Source of the DNA: Amycolatopsis dendrobii
GTDB lineage: Bacteria; Actinomycetota; Actinomycetes; Mycobacteriales; Pseudonocardiaceae
Length of the DNA: 64,000 nucleotides
Assembly: GCF_014145675.1 (NCBI RefSeq)
Contig: NZ_JACGZW010000021.1
Coordinates: 1-64,000 of the forward strand
Direction: 5' to 3'
A program made the position numbers and the translations under genes. Below are positions 15,058 to 23,868 of this stretch, in pieces (position 1 is the first letter of the stretch; the number at the start of each line of letters is the position of its first letter). The notes beneath the pieces are model-generated. The model saw only the letters and a list, made by a program, of their open reading frames with translations, made no database searches and was not told where the DNA came from.

Positions 15058-18000
15058 TCACCCCTGCGGGCGGACGAACGGAAAGAGCACCGTCTGCCGG
15101 ATGGACGTTCCGCTCAGCATCATCAGCAGGCGGTCCACTCCGAGGCCCAGTCCGCCGGTCGGGGGCATGCCGTGTTCCAACGCCAGCAGGAAGTCCTCGT
15201 CCAGCTCCATCGCCTCGACGTCACCGCTCGCGGCGCGCAGCGACTGTGCCTCCAACCGGCGGCGCTGTTCCAGCGGGTCGGTCAGCTCCGTGTACGCGGT
15301 TCCGACTTCCGAGCCGAACGCGATGAGGTCCCAGCGTTCGGCCAGGAGCGGGTCGATCCGGTGCTGGCGAGTCAGCGGGGAGACCTCGGTCGGGTAGTCC
15401 GTGTAAAACGTCGGCAGGACCGTCGAGCCTTCGACCAGGTGCTCGTGTGCCTTCAGGACCAGGTCGCCCGCGCTGGCTTCCTCCGGAACCGGGACCCCGG
15501 CGGCGGCGCACAGTTTTCGCAAGGTCGCGACGGGCGTGTGTGAGTCGACTTCCTCGCCCAAGGCGTCCGAGACGGCTTTGTGCACCGGGATCACGGGCCA
15601 GTCGCCGGAGATGTCATGTTCGACGATGCGGCCGTCGGCGTCTGGGCGTCGCACGATCTGTGCGCCGTACGCGGCTTCGGCGGCGTACTGGATCAGGTCG
15701 CGCATCAGGTGGCGCATCGCGTTGTAGTCCGCGTACGCCTGGTACGCCTCCAGCATCGTGAATTCCGGGTTGTGGGTCGCGTCGACGCCCTCGTTGCGGA
15801 AGTTCCGGTTCAGCTCGAAAACCCGCTCGACGCCGGCCACGCACAGGCGCTTCAGGTACAGCTCCGGAGCGATCCGCAGGTACATCCGCATGTCGTACGC
15901 GTTGATGTGCGTGACGAACGGCCGTGCGTTGGCGCCACCGTGGATGGTTTGCAGCATGGGGGTTTCGACTTCGAGGAAGTCGCCCTGGTGCAGGCGTTCG
16001 CGGACGGCGCGGACGACCGTCGAGCGCAGGCGGAGCATATTCGCGGAGTCGGGGTTGACCGCCAGGTCCAGGTAGCGCTGACGGACGCGCGTCTCCGGGT
16101 CGGTGAGGCCCTTTCGCTTGTCCGGCAACGGGTGCAGGCACTTCGCGGTGATTGTCCATTCGTCCACGAGCACCGACAGCTCGCCGCGGCGGGAGGTGAT
16201 GACCTCGCCGCTCACGCCGACGTGGTCGCCGAGGTCGACGCCGGTGCGCCAGCCGGTCAGGTCGAGGACCTTCGCGTCGAGCATCAGCTGCAGTTCGCCG
16301 GAGAAGTCCTTGATCCGCGCGAAACACAGCCCGCCGAGGGTGCGCAGGGCAAGCACCCGTCCGGCCACCCGGACGCGTTTTCCGGTGTGAGAGTCCGGTT
16401 CCAGTCCGGAAAACGAGTGCACGATGTCGCCGAGGTGGTCTTCGCGGGAGAAGCCGACCGGGTACGGGTCCACCCCGAGTTCCCGCAGTTTGTCCACTTT
16501 GGCCACTCGCACGCGGACCTGTTCCGGACGGCGCTTGGCGCGCGGCACGACCTGTGCCGCTTCCTCGTCGATCCGCCGGACCTGTGCGACGAAGTCCTCC
16601 CCCACGTTCTCCAGGCGCAGCGACCGCGCGCGTCCGGTGGGCACGAAGCCCTCCAGCGCGCCCGCGACGATGCCGACTCGCGGGAGCCGCCGTGCCGAGG
16701 AGTAGCAGAGGAACCGCGGTTCCCACTCCGGGCCGTACTTGGCGTTCGACCGGTACAGCGACTCCAGTTGGAAGAACCGCGACGCGACGCCGAGCACCGC
16801 CCGCCACGCGCGCAGTACCGGACCAGCGCCGATCCGCTCGCCTTCGGAGAACACCGCGCGGAACATCGCGAAGTTCAGCGAGATCCGCTGTGCGCCGATG
16901 TGCTGGGCGGCCGAGACGACTTCGGCGACCATGAACTCGTTGAGCCCGTTTTCGGCGTCCCGGTCGCGGCGCATCAGGTCGAGGGAAAGGCCTCGGCGGC
17001 CCCACGGAACGAACGACAGCAGGCCGCGCAGTTCGCCGCGCGCGTCGTACGCCTCGACCATCACGCTGCGGCCGTCGCTCGGGTCGCCGAGCCGACCGAG
17101 CGCCATCGAAAAGCCTCGTTCGGTCTCGTCGACGCGCCATTGCTGCGCGCGGGCGAGCAACTGCACCATCTCGTCTTCGGGGATTTCGCTGTGCCGCCGG
17201 ACCTGCGCGGTGTACCCGGCGCGCTGGATCCGTTTCACTGCCTGCCGCACGGACTTCCGCTCGGGGCCGGTAAGCGAGAACTCGCGGACGTCGAGGACTG
17301 CTTCGTCGCCGATCTGCAGCGCGCGCAGCCCCGCGGCGGCGTACACCTTCGCGCCCTTCTCGCTCGCGCCGAGCACACCTGGCGTCCAGCCGTACGTACG
17401 CGCTTCGTGGAGCCACGCCTGCACTGCATCCGGCCATGCGTCCGGATCGCCGATCGGGTCCGCGCTCGCCACGGTGGTCCCGGCGAGCACACGGTACGTC
17501 ACCGCGGCGCGGCCGTTGGGCGCGAACATGACGCTCTTGTCGCGACGCGTAGCGAAGTAGCCGAGAGAGTCGTCTTCGCCGAACTCCCCCAGCAGACGAC
17601 GCAACTGCAGCTCTTCGTCGTCTGTCCGAATGCGACGGCTGCGTACGCCGCGAAAGAGCGTGTACAGGGCAGCGGTGGACACGAAGGTCGCGCCAAGGTC
17701 GAGAACCACGTCGATCCACGCCGGGCCCTCGCCGACGCCGATCCGGCGCAACTGCAGGTTTTCGCCGGTGGCGTGGTTGACCACCCAAGCGAAGCGCTCC
17801 CACGCGTCGCCAAGACTGCCCGGGAACACCTCGGTGAGTGCCCAGCCGAGCACGATCACCCCGAGGAACCCGACGAACAGCACGGTGAGCCCGTTCCACC
17901 AGGCGCCAGGGGCGAGCCGCGCGGGGAACGCGGGCCGCAGCGACAGCAGGAAGACGATCAGCAGGATCGAGATCGCGTCGGCGATGGCGAGCGCGCCGAC

Positions 18001-18381
18001 CTGGGTCGGGATGTGGCGCATCTGCCGGGCAGTGAGGGTCAGCAGGTCGGGAGCCCACAGCAGCAGCGCCTGAAGGACCAGCGTGGTCACCAGGCCGGCG
18101 ACCTGGAACAGCACGAGCACGTACAGCGCGGCCTTCTTGCGCCTGCGCAGCGCCGCCCCGAGCACGACGAGCAGCAGCACGATCACCAGGCTCGAACTGG
18201 TCGGCACGCTCACCACGCCGAATGCCATGTCGATGCCGTTCAGCAAGTGCCCGTGCCGTCCGCCTGCCAGCAGCAGCACGACCGAGAAAAGCGCTGCGAG
18301 CTGCACGACAGTGGCCACGAGACCGCCGGCGCGGGCCTTCCAGCCGAGGCTGCGCGGGCGGGAGCTCACTGGGGTTCCCAT
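15058..18381 (-). CDS. lysX: Bifunctional lysyl-tRNA synthetase / phosphatidylglycerol lysyltransferase LysX
   Basis: A 1107-residue membrane-bound fusion that charges tRNA-Lys and transfers lysine to phosphatidylglycerol, lowering negative surface charge and giving resistance to cationic peptides (known for M. tuberculosis LysX). Order of parts: six to seven transmembrane segments (residues 15-230), an MprF-type GNAT-like domain (about 270-560, with GPERKSVRQAVKRIQRAG and SLNFAMFRAVFSEGERIG), an OB-fold anticodon domain (from about 620, VRVAGRVLALRTLGGLCFA) and a class II synthetase with motif 2 (FELNRNFRNEG) and motif 3 (GLGLGVDRLLMML). ATG 18381 has AGGAAGG 8 bases upstream. A separate housekeeping lysS is expected elsewhere. 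It is divergent from panB and has its own palindromic terminator. Confidence 0.95.
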   Translation of the reverse strand: MGTPVSSRPRSLGWKARAGGLVATVVQLAALFSVVLLLAGGRHGHLLNGIDMAFGVVSVPTSSSLVIVLLLVVLGAALRRRKKAALYVLVLFQVAGLVTTLVLQALLLWAPDLLTLTARQMRHIPTQVGALAIADAISILLIVFLLSLRPAFPARLAPGAWWNGLTVLFVGFLGVIVLGWALTEVFPGSLGDAWERFAWVVNHATGENLQLRRIGVGEGPAWIDVVLDLGATFVSTAALYTLFRGVRSRRIRTDDEELQLRRLLGEFGEDDSLGYFATRRDKSVMFAPNGRAAVTYRVLAGTTVASADPIGDPDAWPDAVQAWLHEARTYGWTPGVLGASEKGAKVYAAAGLRALQIGDEAVLDVREFSLTGPERKSVRQAVKRIQRAGYTAQVRRHSEIPEDEMVQLLARAQQWRVDETERGFSMALGRLGDPSDGRSVMVEAYDARGELRGLLSFVPWGRRGLSLDLMRRDRDAENGLNEFMVAEVVSAAQHIGAQRISLNFAMFRAVFSEGERIGAGPVLRAWRAVLGVASRFFQLESLYRSNAKYGPEWEPRFLCYSSARRLPRVGIVAGALEGFVPTGRARSLRLENVGEDFVAQVRRIDEEAAQVVPRAKRRPEQVRVRVAKVDKLRELGVDPYPVGFSREDHLGDIVHSFSGLEPDSHTGKRVRVAGRVLALRTLGGLCFARIKDFSGELQLMLDAKVLDLTGWRTGVDLGDHVGVSGEVITSRRGELSVLVDEWTITAKCLHPLPDKRKGLTDPETRVRQRYLDLAVNPDSANMLRLRSTVVRAVRERLHQGDFLEVETPMLQTIHGGANARPFVTHINAYDMRMYLRIAPELYLKRLCVAGVERVFELNRNFRNEGVDATHNPEFTMLEAYQAYADYNAMRHLMRDLIQYAAEAAYGAQIVRRPDADGRIVEHDISGDWPVIPVHKAVSDALGEEVDSHTPVATLRKLCAAAGVPVPEEASAGDLVLKAHEHLVEGSTVLPTFYTDYPTEVSPLTRQHRIDPLLAERWDLIAFGSEVGTAYTELTDPLEQRRRLEAQSLRAASGDVEAMELDEDFLLALEHGMPPTGGLGLGVDRLLMMLSGTSIRQTVLFPFVRPQG

Positions 18382-18674
18382 TGGATCCTTCCTGGGCGGC
18401 GCAGCCGCTCCGTTGAGGGAGGCGGTGGGGCGGCAGCCGGGCTTTCTTGCGGCGCGACCGTTAGGGGACGCGCCGGACCTTCTCACCACCGAGCGCATAT
18501 CGGCCCGATGCCTATCAAGACGTCACAGGAGGCAAAACGGTTGTCGCTACCCGGCCGTGTGAAGCTGGTCGCACGACCTTGGGGCCCTCCGGCGCGCGTG
18601 TCACGCTGTGTCCGGTACTGACTCCACGACCCGGGGACCTCAGCGAGGCCTCGAGGGAAGGACGGTCGACGACG
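18382..18674. promoter_or_regulatory. Divergent promoter region lysX / panB
   Basis: A 293-base gap between oppositely oriented genes must hold both promoters. An AT-richer patch near 18499-18545 (including GCATAT and CAAAAC) stands out, but I cannot assign -35/-10 boxes with confidence. Confidence 0.4.
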
Positions 18675-19565
18675 ATGTCTGCCCAGTCTGCCCACCCCGA
18701 CGGCGCCGCCGGCGAGGTGGCCGCCCCTTACGGAACCGGCCCCGCGACGGGAGCCGGGCCGGCCAAGCCGCGAAAAGTCCGGATTCACCATCTGCGCGAG
18801 CTGAAGGACCGCGGCGAACCGTGGCCGATGCTCACCGCTTACGACATGTATACCGCCGAGCTTTTCGACGAAGCAGGCATCCCCGTGCTGCTGGTCGGCG
18901 ACTCCGCGGCGAACAACGTGTTCGGTTACGACACGTCGCTGCCGGTCACCGTCGACGAGCTGCTCCCGCTGGTCCGCTCGGTCACCCGGGCGGCGAAACG
19001 GGCGCTCGTGGTGGCCGACCTGCCGTTCGGCTCCTACCAGCTTTCCCCGGAGCAGGCGCTGGCCACGTCCGTCCGGTTCATGAAGGAGGGCCGCGCGCAC
19101 GCGGTCAAGCTCGAAGGCGGGCACCGGTTCGCGGCGCACGTCGAAGCGCTCACCTCGGCCGGGATCCCGGTCATGGGCCACATCGGGTTCACCCCGCAGA
19201 GCGAGCACAATCTCGGCGGCTACCGGGTGCAGGGGCGCGGCGAAGCGGCGGAGAAGCTGCTCGCCGACGCGCTGGCGCTGCAGGAAGCCGGCGCGTTCGC
19301 GGTCGTGATGGAGATGGTCCCCGCCGAAGCGGCGAAGCGTGTCACGCACGAGCTGAAGATCCCGACGGTCGGCATCGGAGCCGGTCCGGACTGCGACGCC
19401 CAGGTGCTGGTCTGGCAGGACATGGCCGGGCTGCGCCGCGGCAAGGCGCCGCGGTTCGTGAAGCGGTACGCCGACGTCGCCGGGGTGCTGCAGAGTGCCG
19501 CGACGGCGTTCGCCGAGGACGTCCGGCGCGGCGAATTCCCGGCGCCTGAGCACGCGTTCCACTGA
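18675..19565 (+). CDS. panB: 3-methyl-2-oxobutanoate hydroxymethyltransferase
   Basis: First committed step of pantothenate synthesis: transfer of a hydroxymethyl group from methylene-THF to 2-oxoisovalerate. The 296-residue protein has a poorly conserved 35-residue N-terminal extension, then a TIM barrel with PMLTAYD (substrate region), the metal-binding VGDSAANNVFGYD, DLPFGSY, VKLEGG, MGHIGFTPQS and TVGIGAG, all typical of PanB. ATG 18675 has GGAAGG about 13 bases upstream; a later start would lose the extension but keep the enzyme. panC and panD are not adjacent. It belongs to the conserved glnA2-caeA-panB backbone. Confidence 0.95.
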   Translation: MSAQSAHPDGAAGEVAAPYGTGPATGAGPAKPRKVRIHHLRELKDRGEPWPMLTAYDMYTAELFDEAGIPVLLVGDSAANNVFGYDTSLPVTVDELLPLVRSVTRAAKRALVVADLPFGSYQLSPEQALATSVRFMKEGRAHAVKLEGGHRFAAHVEALTSAGIPVMGHIGFTPQSEHNLGGYRVQGRGEAAEKLLADALALQEAGAFAVVMEMVPAEAAKRVTHELKIPTVGIGAGPDCDAQVLVWQDMAGLRRGKAPRFVKRYADVAGVLQSAATAFAEDVRRGEFPAPEHAFH

Positions 19566-19570
19566 GCTGC

Positions 19571-19604
19571 CTCGTGAGTGCCGGTGCGAGCCGGCACTCA
19601 CGAG
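19571..19604. terminator. Bidirectional terminator, 14-base perfect stem
   Basis: CTCGTGAGTGCCGG (19571-19584) pairs exactly with its complement at 19591-19604. It starts 6 bases after the panB stop, and its right arm contains the last codons and stop of the convergent ctaG-like gene (stop 19598-19600). The outer sequence recurs in the hairpin at 22772-22813. Confidence 0.75.
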
Positions 19605-20536
19605 CGGCGGAACCGTTCGGCGAGTTCCGGATCGTTCTCCCACCACAATCCCTTCGCCGGCGCCTCGCCTGCCGCTGCCTCCTCGTCCAATTTCCGGTCG
19701 AGCCGTTTCGCCCGTTTTTCGTCGTCGCGCGCCCACCTGATGAAGAGCGCGCCGACGAACGGCAGCCCGGCGACGTCTCCGCCGATCCACAGCACGCCCG
19801 CGCCGATGATCTGGTCCGTGCGCCGGTCCGGGCCCCAGTCGCGGTGCACGGCGTCGTAGTGCGCGGGCGCGAGCAGCGGGCCGAGCCACAGCACGAGGCC
19901 GAGCGCGCCGTCGAACACCACTTCGGTGAACGAGATCCACACTGACACCAGGTGCGAGCCGTTGCGCGGCGTCGGGTCGAGCTGTACGCGGCTGTAGAAG
20001 TACAGGAAACCGGCCAGTACGAGCGCTACGCGTACGAGGCCGCCGACGACCGCCGAGTCGAGCGAAAGCTCGTACAGCGGTGTCAGGTAGATGAGCAGGA
20101 ACGGCGCGATCAGCACCACGGTGACGCACAGCGGGAACGTGATGAACTGCGCGAAGCGGCCACGGCCGTGCGTACGCAGCCAGGTGGCGAGTTTGGGCGG
20201 CGCGGTGCGCATCAGCAGCGTCACGGGCGCGCCTAGCGCCAGAAGCAGCGGCGTGACCATTAGCAGGACTGTGTTCTGCGTGGCGCGGACCCAGAACAGC
20301 GTCGTGTCGTACACGCCGAGGAACGAGCACGTGACGAGGACGAGCGTGGCCAGCCCGGAGAGGAACGCTGTGGTCCGCCCCGCTGACCACTCCTGACGGC
20401 GGGCCGCGGCGACGTACCCGACGCCTAGCGCGAGCGCGACGACCACGGCCGGGACGTCGAAGGTCCAGGCCGTGAACAACGTCGATCCGCTCAGCGGCGG
20501 CAGGTCAGGCACGATTTCGATGCGTTCAGTGTGCAC
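19598..20536 (-). CDS. ctaG: Cytochrome c oxidase assembly protein, CtaG/CtaG3 family
   Basis: A 312-residue membrane protein with seven predicted helices of the caa3-type CtaG family, which assists copper insertion and assembly of haem-copper oxidases. Family hallmarks: HTWTFD-like opening (TAWTFDVPAVVVAL), GVYDTTLFWVRATQN, MVTPLLLALGAPVTLLMR, FPLCVTVVLIAPFLLIYLTPLYE and the C-terminal DQIIGAGVLWIGGD. The last 40 residues are a charged cytoplasmic tail (AKRLDRKLDEEAA). The start is GTG 20536 with only a weak CCGGG ribosome binding sequence, 16 bases after the uppP stop, so translation is probably helped by readthrough from uppP. A SURF1 homologue at 58.1 kb is a second oxidase assembly factor in the window. 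Confidence 0.85.
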   Translation of the reverse strand: MHTERIEIVPDLPPLSGSTLFTAWTFDVPAVVVALALGVGYVAAARRQEWSAGRTTAFLSGLATLVLVTCSFLGVYDTTLFWVRATQNTVLLMVTPLLLALGAPVTLLMRTAPPKLATWLRTHGRGRFAQFITFPLCVTVVLIAPFLLIYLTPLYELSLDSAVVGGLVRVALVLAGFLYFYSRVQLDPTPRNGSHLVSVWISFTEVVFDGALGLVLWLGPLLAPAHYDAVHRDWGPDRRTDQIIGAGVLWIGGDVAGLPFVGALFIRWARDDEKRAKRLDRKLDEEAAAGEAPAKGLWWENDPELAERFRRS

Positions 20537-20552
20537 CCGGCGAAATTGCGCC

Positions 20553-21500
20553 TTACGCCGCCCCTGACACCGCGAAGAAGATCAGGCTGCCGATTCCGGC
20601 GACGGCGCAGTAGATGGCGAAGGGGGTCAAGGTGCGCGTTTCAAAGTATTTCGTCAGAAAACGGACAGAAATGTAGGACGCGATGAACGCCACCACGCTG
20701 CCGACCAGTGCCGGACCGAGCGACGGCTTGTTCTCCGGCGTGAAGAGCGTCGGCATCTTCAGCGCGCCCGCGGCGAGGATCACCGGCGTGGCCAGCAACC
20801 AGGCGAACCGGGCGGCGTCCTCGTGGTCGAGCCCGCGCCGCAGACCGGCCACCATGGTGATGCCGGAGCGGCTGATTCCGGGCAGCAGAGCCAAAATCTG
20901 CGCCGAACCGATGAGCACGGCCTCTTTCACGCTCAGCTTCGACAGCCGGAGGTCGGTGGCCTCGTCGACGGTCACCGCGCGCATCACCATAGTGTCCTCG
21001 GCGCTGAAGTCGATCGTCTCCTCCTCGCGCGCGACCGCCGTCTTGGGCTTCCGGGAGAACTTCTCCGCGGCGTAGAGCACACCGCCGTTGAGGGCGAGGA
21101 AGATCGCCGACGGCACCGGTTTGCCGAGGACGTCGCGCAGCAGGCTTTCCAGCAGCAGCCCGGCGATCCCGACCGGGATCGTGGCGAGGATGAGCAGCCA
21201 CGCGAGCCGCTGGTCGGCCGTGCGGACCTCACGACGGCGGATCGACGTCCACAGGCCGGTGACGATGCGCACCCAGTCGCGCCGGAAGAAGAGGATCAGC
21301 GCGATCGCGGTGGCGACGTGCATCGCCACGAGCACGGCGAGGTACGGCGAATCCTTCCCGATGCTCAGGTCGCGTCCCCAGCTTCCGCCGACGAGCGCGG
21401 GCAACAGGACGCTGTGCCCGAGACTGGACACCGGAAACAATTCCGACACGCCTTGCAAAGCGCCGACGACAATGGACTCGAGGTAGCTGACCGCGGACAT
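20553..21500 (-). CDS. uppP: Undecaprenyl-diphosphatase
   Basis: Membrane phosphatase that recycles the cell-wall lipid carrier by dephosphorylating undecaprenyl diphosphate; high copy gives bacitracin resistance. The 315-residue protein has about eight helices and both catalytic motifs: GVSELFPVSSLGHS near 17-30 and LPGISRSG near 203-210. It is longer than the E. coli enzyme because of an inserted loop near residues 150-185 (RKPKTAVAREEETIDFSAED), as in many actinobacteria. ATG 21500 is preceded by GAGAAAGG. It is followed by the ctaG-like gene after 16 bases and is divergent from the secreted beta-helix protein gene; the gap contains a GTTCAC palindrome. Confidence 0.94.
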   Translation of the reverse strand: MSAVSYLESIVVGALQGVSELFPVSSLGHSVLLPALVGGSWGRDLSIGKDSPYLAVLVAMHVATAIALILFFRRDWVRIVTGLWTSIRRREVRTADQRLAWLLILATIPVGIAGLLLESLLRDVLGKPVPSAIFLALNGGVLYAAEKFSRKPKTAVAREEETIDFSAEDTMVMRAVTVDEATDLRLSKLSVKEAVLIGSAQILALLPGISRSGITMVAGLRRGLDHEDAARFAWLLATPVILAAGALKMPTLFTPENKPSLGPALVGSVVAFIASYISVRFLTKYFETRTLTPFAIYCAVAGIGSLIFFAVSGAA

Positions 21501-21617
21501 TCACGAAGCCTTTCTCGCCGCAGTTCGGGCATTCCGTGGAAAAGCTACCGAGGACCGGGTTAACTCCGAGCAAGCCGGGCGGGAACAGAAGCAGGCGACA
21601 CTTTCCGGCCACGCTTT

Positions 21618-21642
21618 GTTCACTCTGTTCACATCCATGAAC
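21618..21642. promoter_or_regulatory. GTTCAC direct repeat and 16-base palindrome (operator candidate)
   Basis: GTTCAC occurs at 21618-21623 and 21627-21632, and the second copy forms GTTCA-N6-TGAAC (21627-21642). It lies just upstream of the predicted promoter of the beta-helix protein and in the shared region with uppP. Confidence 0.45.
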
Positions 21643-21655
21643 ATCAATCATGTAC

Positions 21656-21685
21656 TTGACCAGTGTTCTCTCGATGTCTTAGCGT
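21656..21685 (+). promoter_or_regulatory. Sigma-70-type promoter of the beta-helix protein gene
   Basis: TTGACC (21656-21661), 18 bases, then TAGCGT (21680-21685) fits an actinobacterial vegetative promoter. The transcript would have a leader of about 45 bases, ending in GAGGAGGG before ATG 21735. Confidence 0.5.
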
Positions 21686-21734
21686 GAGCGCACGCCGCAT
21701 CCGAAGTCATCGAGCCTCGACGAGGAGGGTTGGA

Positions 21735-22709
21735 ATGCGCGTCCGCGATCGAGTTCTGGCAGCAACCGCCGGAGCCGCAGCACTGCTCGCACTCGCCACA
21801 CCCGCGGCGTCCGCCGGGACCGTCCCGGTGAAGAATTCCGCCGAGCTGAAGACGGCGCTGGCCTCGGCCAAGCCGGGCACCACGATCCAGCTGGCCGCGA
21901 ACACCACCTACACCGGCAACTTCAAGGCCGCCGCCAGCGGCACCGCGAACGGGCGGATCACGCTCACCGGCCCGCGCAGCGCGGTCGTGCAGGCGTCCGG
22001 CGGCCGTACCATCGAACTGACCGGCAGCTACTGGACGCTGTCCGGCTTCACCGTCACCGGTGGCCAGAAAGGCGTGATGGCGCTCGGCGTCAACCACACG
22101 CTGGTCGACGGGCTCAAGGTGACCGGCATCGGCAACGAGGGCATCCACTTCCAGCACGGCAGCAGCGACAACGTCGTGCAGAACTCCGAAATCTCCGACA
22201 CCGGCAAGGAAAACGGCGGTTTCGGCGAGGGCATCTACTTCGGTTCGGCCAAGAGCAACTGGCCGGACGGACAGCCCGATCACAGCGACCGCAACAAGGC
22301 GATCGGCAACAAGATCGGGCCTGACGTGCGCGCGGAGTCGATCGACGTCAAGGAAGGCACCACCGGCGGCGAACTGCGCGGCAACACCTTCGACGGCACC
22401 GGCCAGAGCGGCGAGAACTACGCCGACAGCTGGGTCGACGTGAAGGGCAACGGGTACCTGGTCACCGGCAACAAGGGCAGCAAGGTCTTCGTGCACGACG
22501 CCACCTACGGGTCGTTCGAGGTCCACGTGCAGCTCGACGGCTGGGGCAAGGACAACACCTTCTCGGACAACACCGCGGACGTGCAGGCGCCCTCGGCCTA
22601 CGGTTTCTACGTGGTCAAAGCGGCCACCGGGAACAAGGTCTGCGCCAGCAACAAGGTGACGAACGCCGGGAAGGGCTTCGCGAACGTGGCCACGACACCA
22701 GGCTGCTGA
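21735..22709 (+). CDS. Secreted right-handed beta-helix protein, putative polysaccharide lyase
   Basis: A 324-residue exported protein. The signal peptide (about residues 1-27, ending ASA) is followed by a helix-like series of short beta repeats rich in Gly, Asn and Thr (YWTLSGFTVTG, HTLVDGLKVTGIGNEGIHF, NKIGPDVRAESIDVKEG), the pattern of pectate-lyase/parallel beta-helix folds. Two cysteines near the C-terminus (VCASNK and the terminal Cys) may form a disulphide. Family members cleave uronic-acid polysaccharides or act in cell-wall glycan binding; the substrate is unknown. ATG 21735 has a strong GAGGAGGG site 6 bases upstream. The gene stands alone, has its own promoter and is followed by two strong hairpins. 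Confidence 0.8.
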   Translation: MRVRDRVLAATAGAAALLALATPAASAGTVPVKNSAELKTALASAKPGTTIQLAANTTYTGNFKAAASGTANGRITLTGPRSAVVQASGGRTIELTGSYWTLSGFTVTGGQKGVMALGVNHTLVDGLKVTGIGNEGIHFQHGSSDNVVQNSEISDTGKENGGFGEGIYFGSAKSNWPDGQPDHSDRNKAIGNKIGPDVRAESIDVKEGTTGGELRGNTFDGTGQSGENYADSWVDVKGNGYLVTGNKGSKVFVHDATYGSFEVHVQLDGWGKDNTFSDNTADVQAPSAYGFYVVKAATGNKVCASNKVTNAGKGFANVATTPGC

Positions 22710-22723
22710 CCGCGATCACAGAC

Positions 22724-22760
22724 GGGGGCCCGCTCAGCCCGGCGGCGGGGGCGGGCCCCC
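22724..22760 (+). terminator. Hairpin terminator after beta-helix protein gene
   Basis: Exact 10-base arms (22724-22733 and 22751-22760), about 15 bases after the stop codon. Confidence 0.65.
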
Positions 22761-22771
22761 ACCCACCTCCT

Positions 22772-22813
22772 CGTGAGTGTTCCTGCCGGTTCTCGCCGGC
22801 AGGAACACTCACG
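22772..22813. terminator. 18-base perfect hairpin
   Basis: Arms 22772-22789 and 22796-22813 are exact reverse complements with a 6-base loop. Its outer CGTGAGTG is shared with the panB/ctaG terminator. It is a second terminator in tandem, just before the iminopeptidase gene. Confidence 0.65.
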
Positions 22814-22859
22814 ACCCCAGGTGTGGTGCGGCTGCCGGGGTTCGGGAAGAGTGTCCGGT

Positions 22860-23804
22860 ATGGACGAGCTTTACCCGCCGATCCCGGTGCGCGCCGACGG
22901 AATGCTGGACGTCGGCGACGGGCACCGGATCTACTGCCAGGAAGCCGGCAACCCGCGGGGGAAGCCGGTGGTGGTGCTGCACGGCGGGCCGGGAAGCGGC
23001 ACCGCCCCGATGACCCGGCGGCATTTCGACCCCGAGGCGTACCGGATCATCCTGTTCGACCAGCGCGGCGCCGGTCGCAGCACACCCAACGCGGGCGAAA
23101 GCTTGTCGGCGAATACGTTGTGGCACTTGGTATCCGACATGGAGCTGCTGCGCGAACGGCTGAACATCGAGCGGTGGCTGCTGTTCGGCGGGTCGTGGGG
23201 TTCGACGCTTGCGCTGGCGTATGCGGAAACCCATCCTTCGCGGGTGTCCGAAATGGTGCTGCGCGGGATCTTCACCGTGCGGCAACGGGAACTGGACTGG
23301 CTCTATCGTGGCGGGGCGGCGAATCTCTTCCCCGCGGAGTGGGACGCTTTCCTCGAGCCGCTGGACGAGCGGCAGCAGGAAGATCCGCTCGCCGGGTACG
23401 CGGAACTGCTGCACTCCCCCGACCGTGCGGTGCGCGAGCGGGCCGCGATCGCTTGGAGCGTCTGGGAAGGCGCGACGGTGGCCTTGCTGCCGCAACAGTC
23501 CTTTGTGAACCAATACGCGAATCCGCAGTTCGCGCTGACATTCGCTCGCCTTGCCGTGCACTACTTCCAGCAAGGCGCTTGGCTGGAAGAAGGCCAGCTG
23601 ATCCGGGACGCCGGACGGCTCGCCGGGATTCCCGGAGTGTTGGTGCAGGGGCGTTACGACGCGGTGTGCCCGCCGATTACGGCATATCAGTTGCACCGCG
23701 CTTGGCCTGGTTCGACGTTGAAACTCACCGAATCCGCGGGGCACGCGGTCACTGATCCCGGCATTCTCGCCGCTCTCCGCGAGGCTACGGACGGCTTCCG
23801 CTGA
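22860..23804 (+). CDS. pip: Proline iminopeptidase
   Basis: Cytoplasmic S33 alpha/beta hydrolase removing N-terminal proline from peptides. The 314 residues show the family landmarks: the start YPPIPVRADGMLDVGDGHRIY, the oxyanion HGGPGSG (41-47), FDQRGAGRS, the nucleophile elbow GGSWGS with Ser112, Asp in QGRYDAVCP and the catalytic His in SAGHAVTD. ATG 22860 begins the conserved region; the frame runs upstream through the terminator hairpin but that part is not protein-like. There is no obvious ribosome binding site, so the start is supported by homology only. The gene converges on the permease gene across a hairpin. Confidence 0.92.
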   Translation: MDELYPPIPVRADGMLDVGDGHRIYCQEAGNPRGKPVVVLHGGPGSGTAPMTRRHFDPEAYRIILFDQRGAGRSTPNAGESLSANTLWHLVSDMELLRERLNIERWLLFGGSWGSTLALAYAETHPSRVSEMVLRGIFTVRQRELDWLYRGGAANLFPAEWDAFLEPLDERQQEDPLAGYAELLHSPDRAVRERAAIAWSVWEGATVALLPQQSFVNQYANPQFALTFARLAVHYFQQGAWLEEGQLIRDAGRLAGIPGVLVQGRYDAVCPPITAYQLHRAWPGSTLKLTESAGHAVTDPGILAALREATDGFR

Positions 23805-23807
23805 AAG

Positions 23808-23858
23808 CCGTGAAGAGTTCCTTGAAGGAATCTGGTTCCCTCAAGGAGCCCTTCACGG
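23808..23858. terminator. Bidirectional terminator, second GGAATCTGGTTCC element
   Basis: Nested arms CCGTGAAG/CTTCACGG (23808-23815 with 23851-23858) and TCCTTGA/TCAAGGA (23819-23825 with 23841-23847) enclose GGAATCTGGTTCC. It lies between the convergent pip stop (23804) and permease stop (23869). The core repeats the lysX terminator at 14993-15017. Confidence 0.7.
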
Positions 23859-23868
23859 ACCTTCGGAG

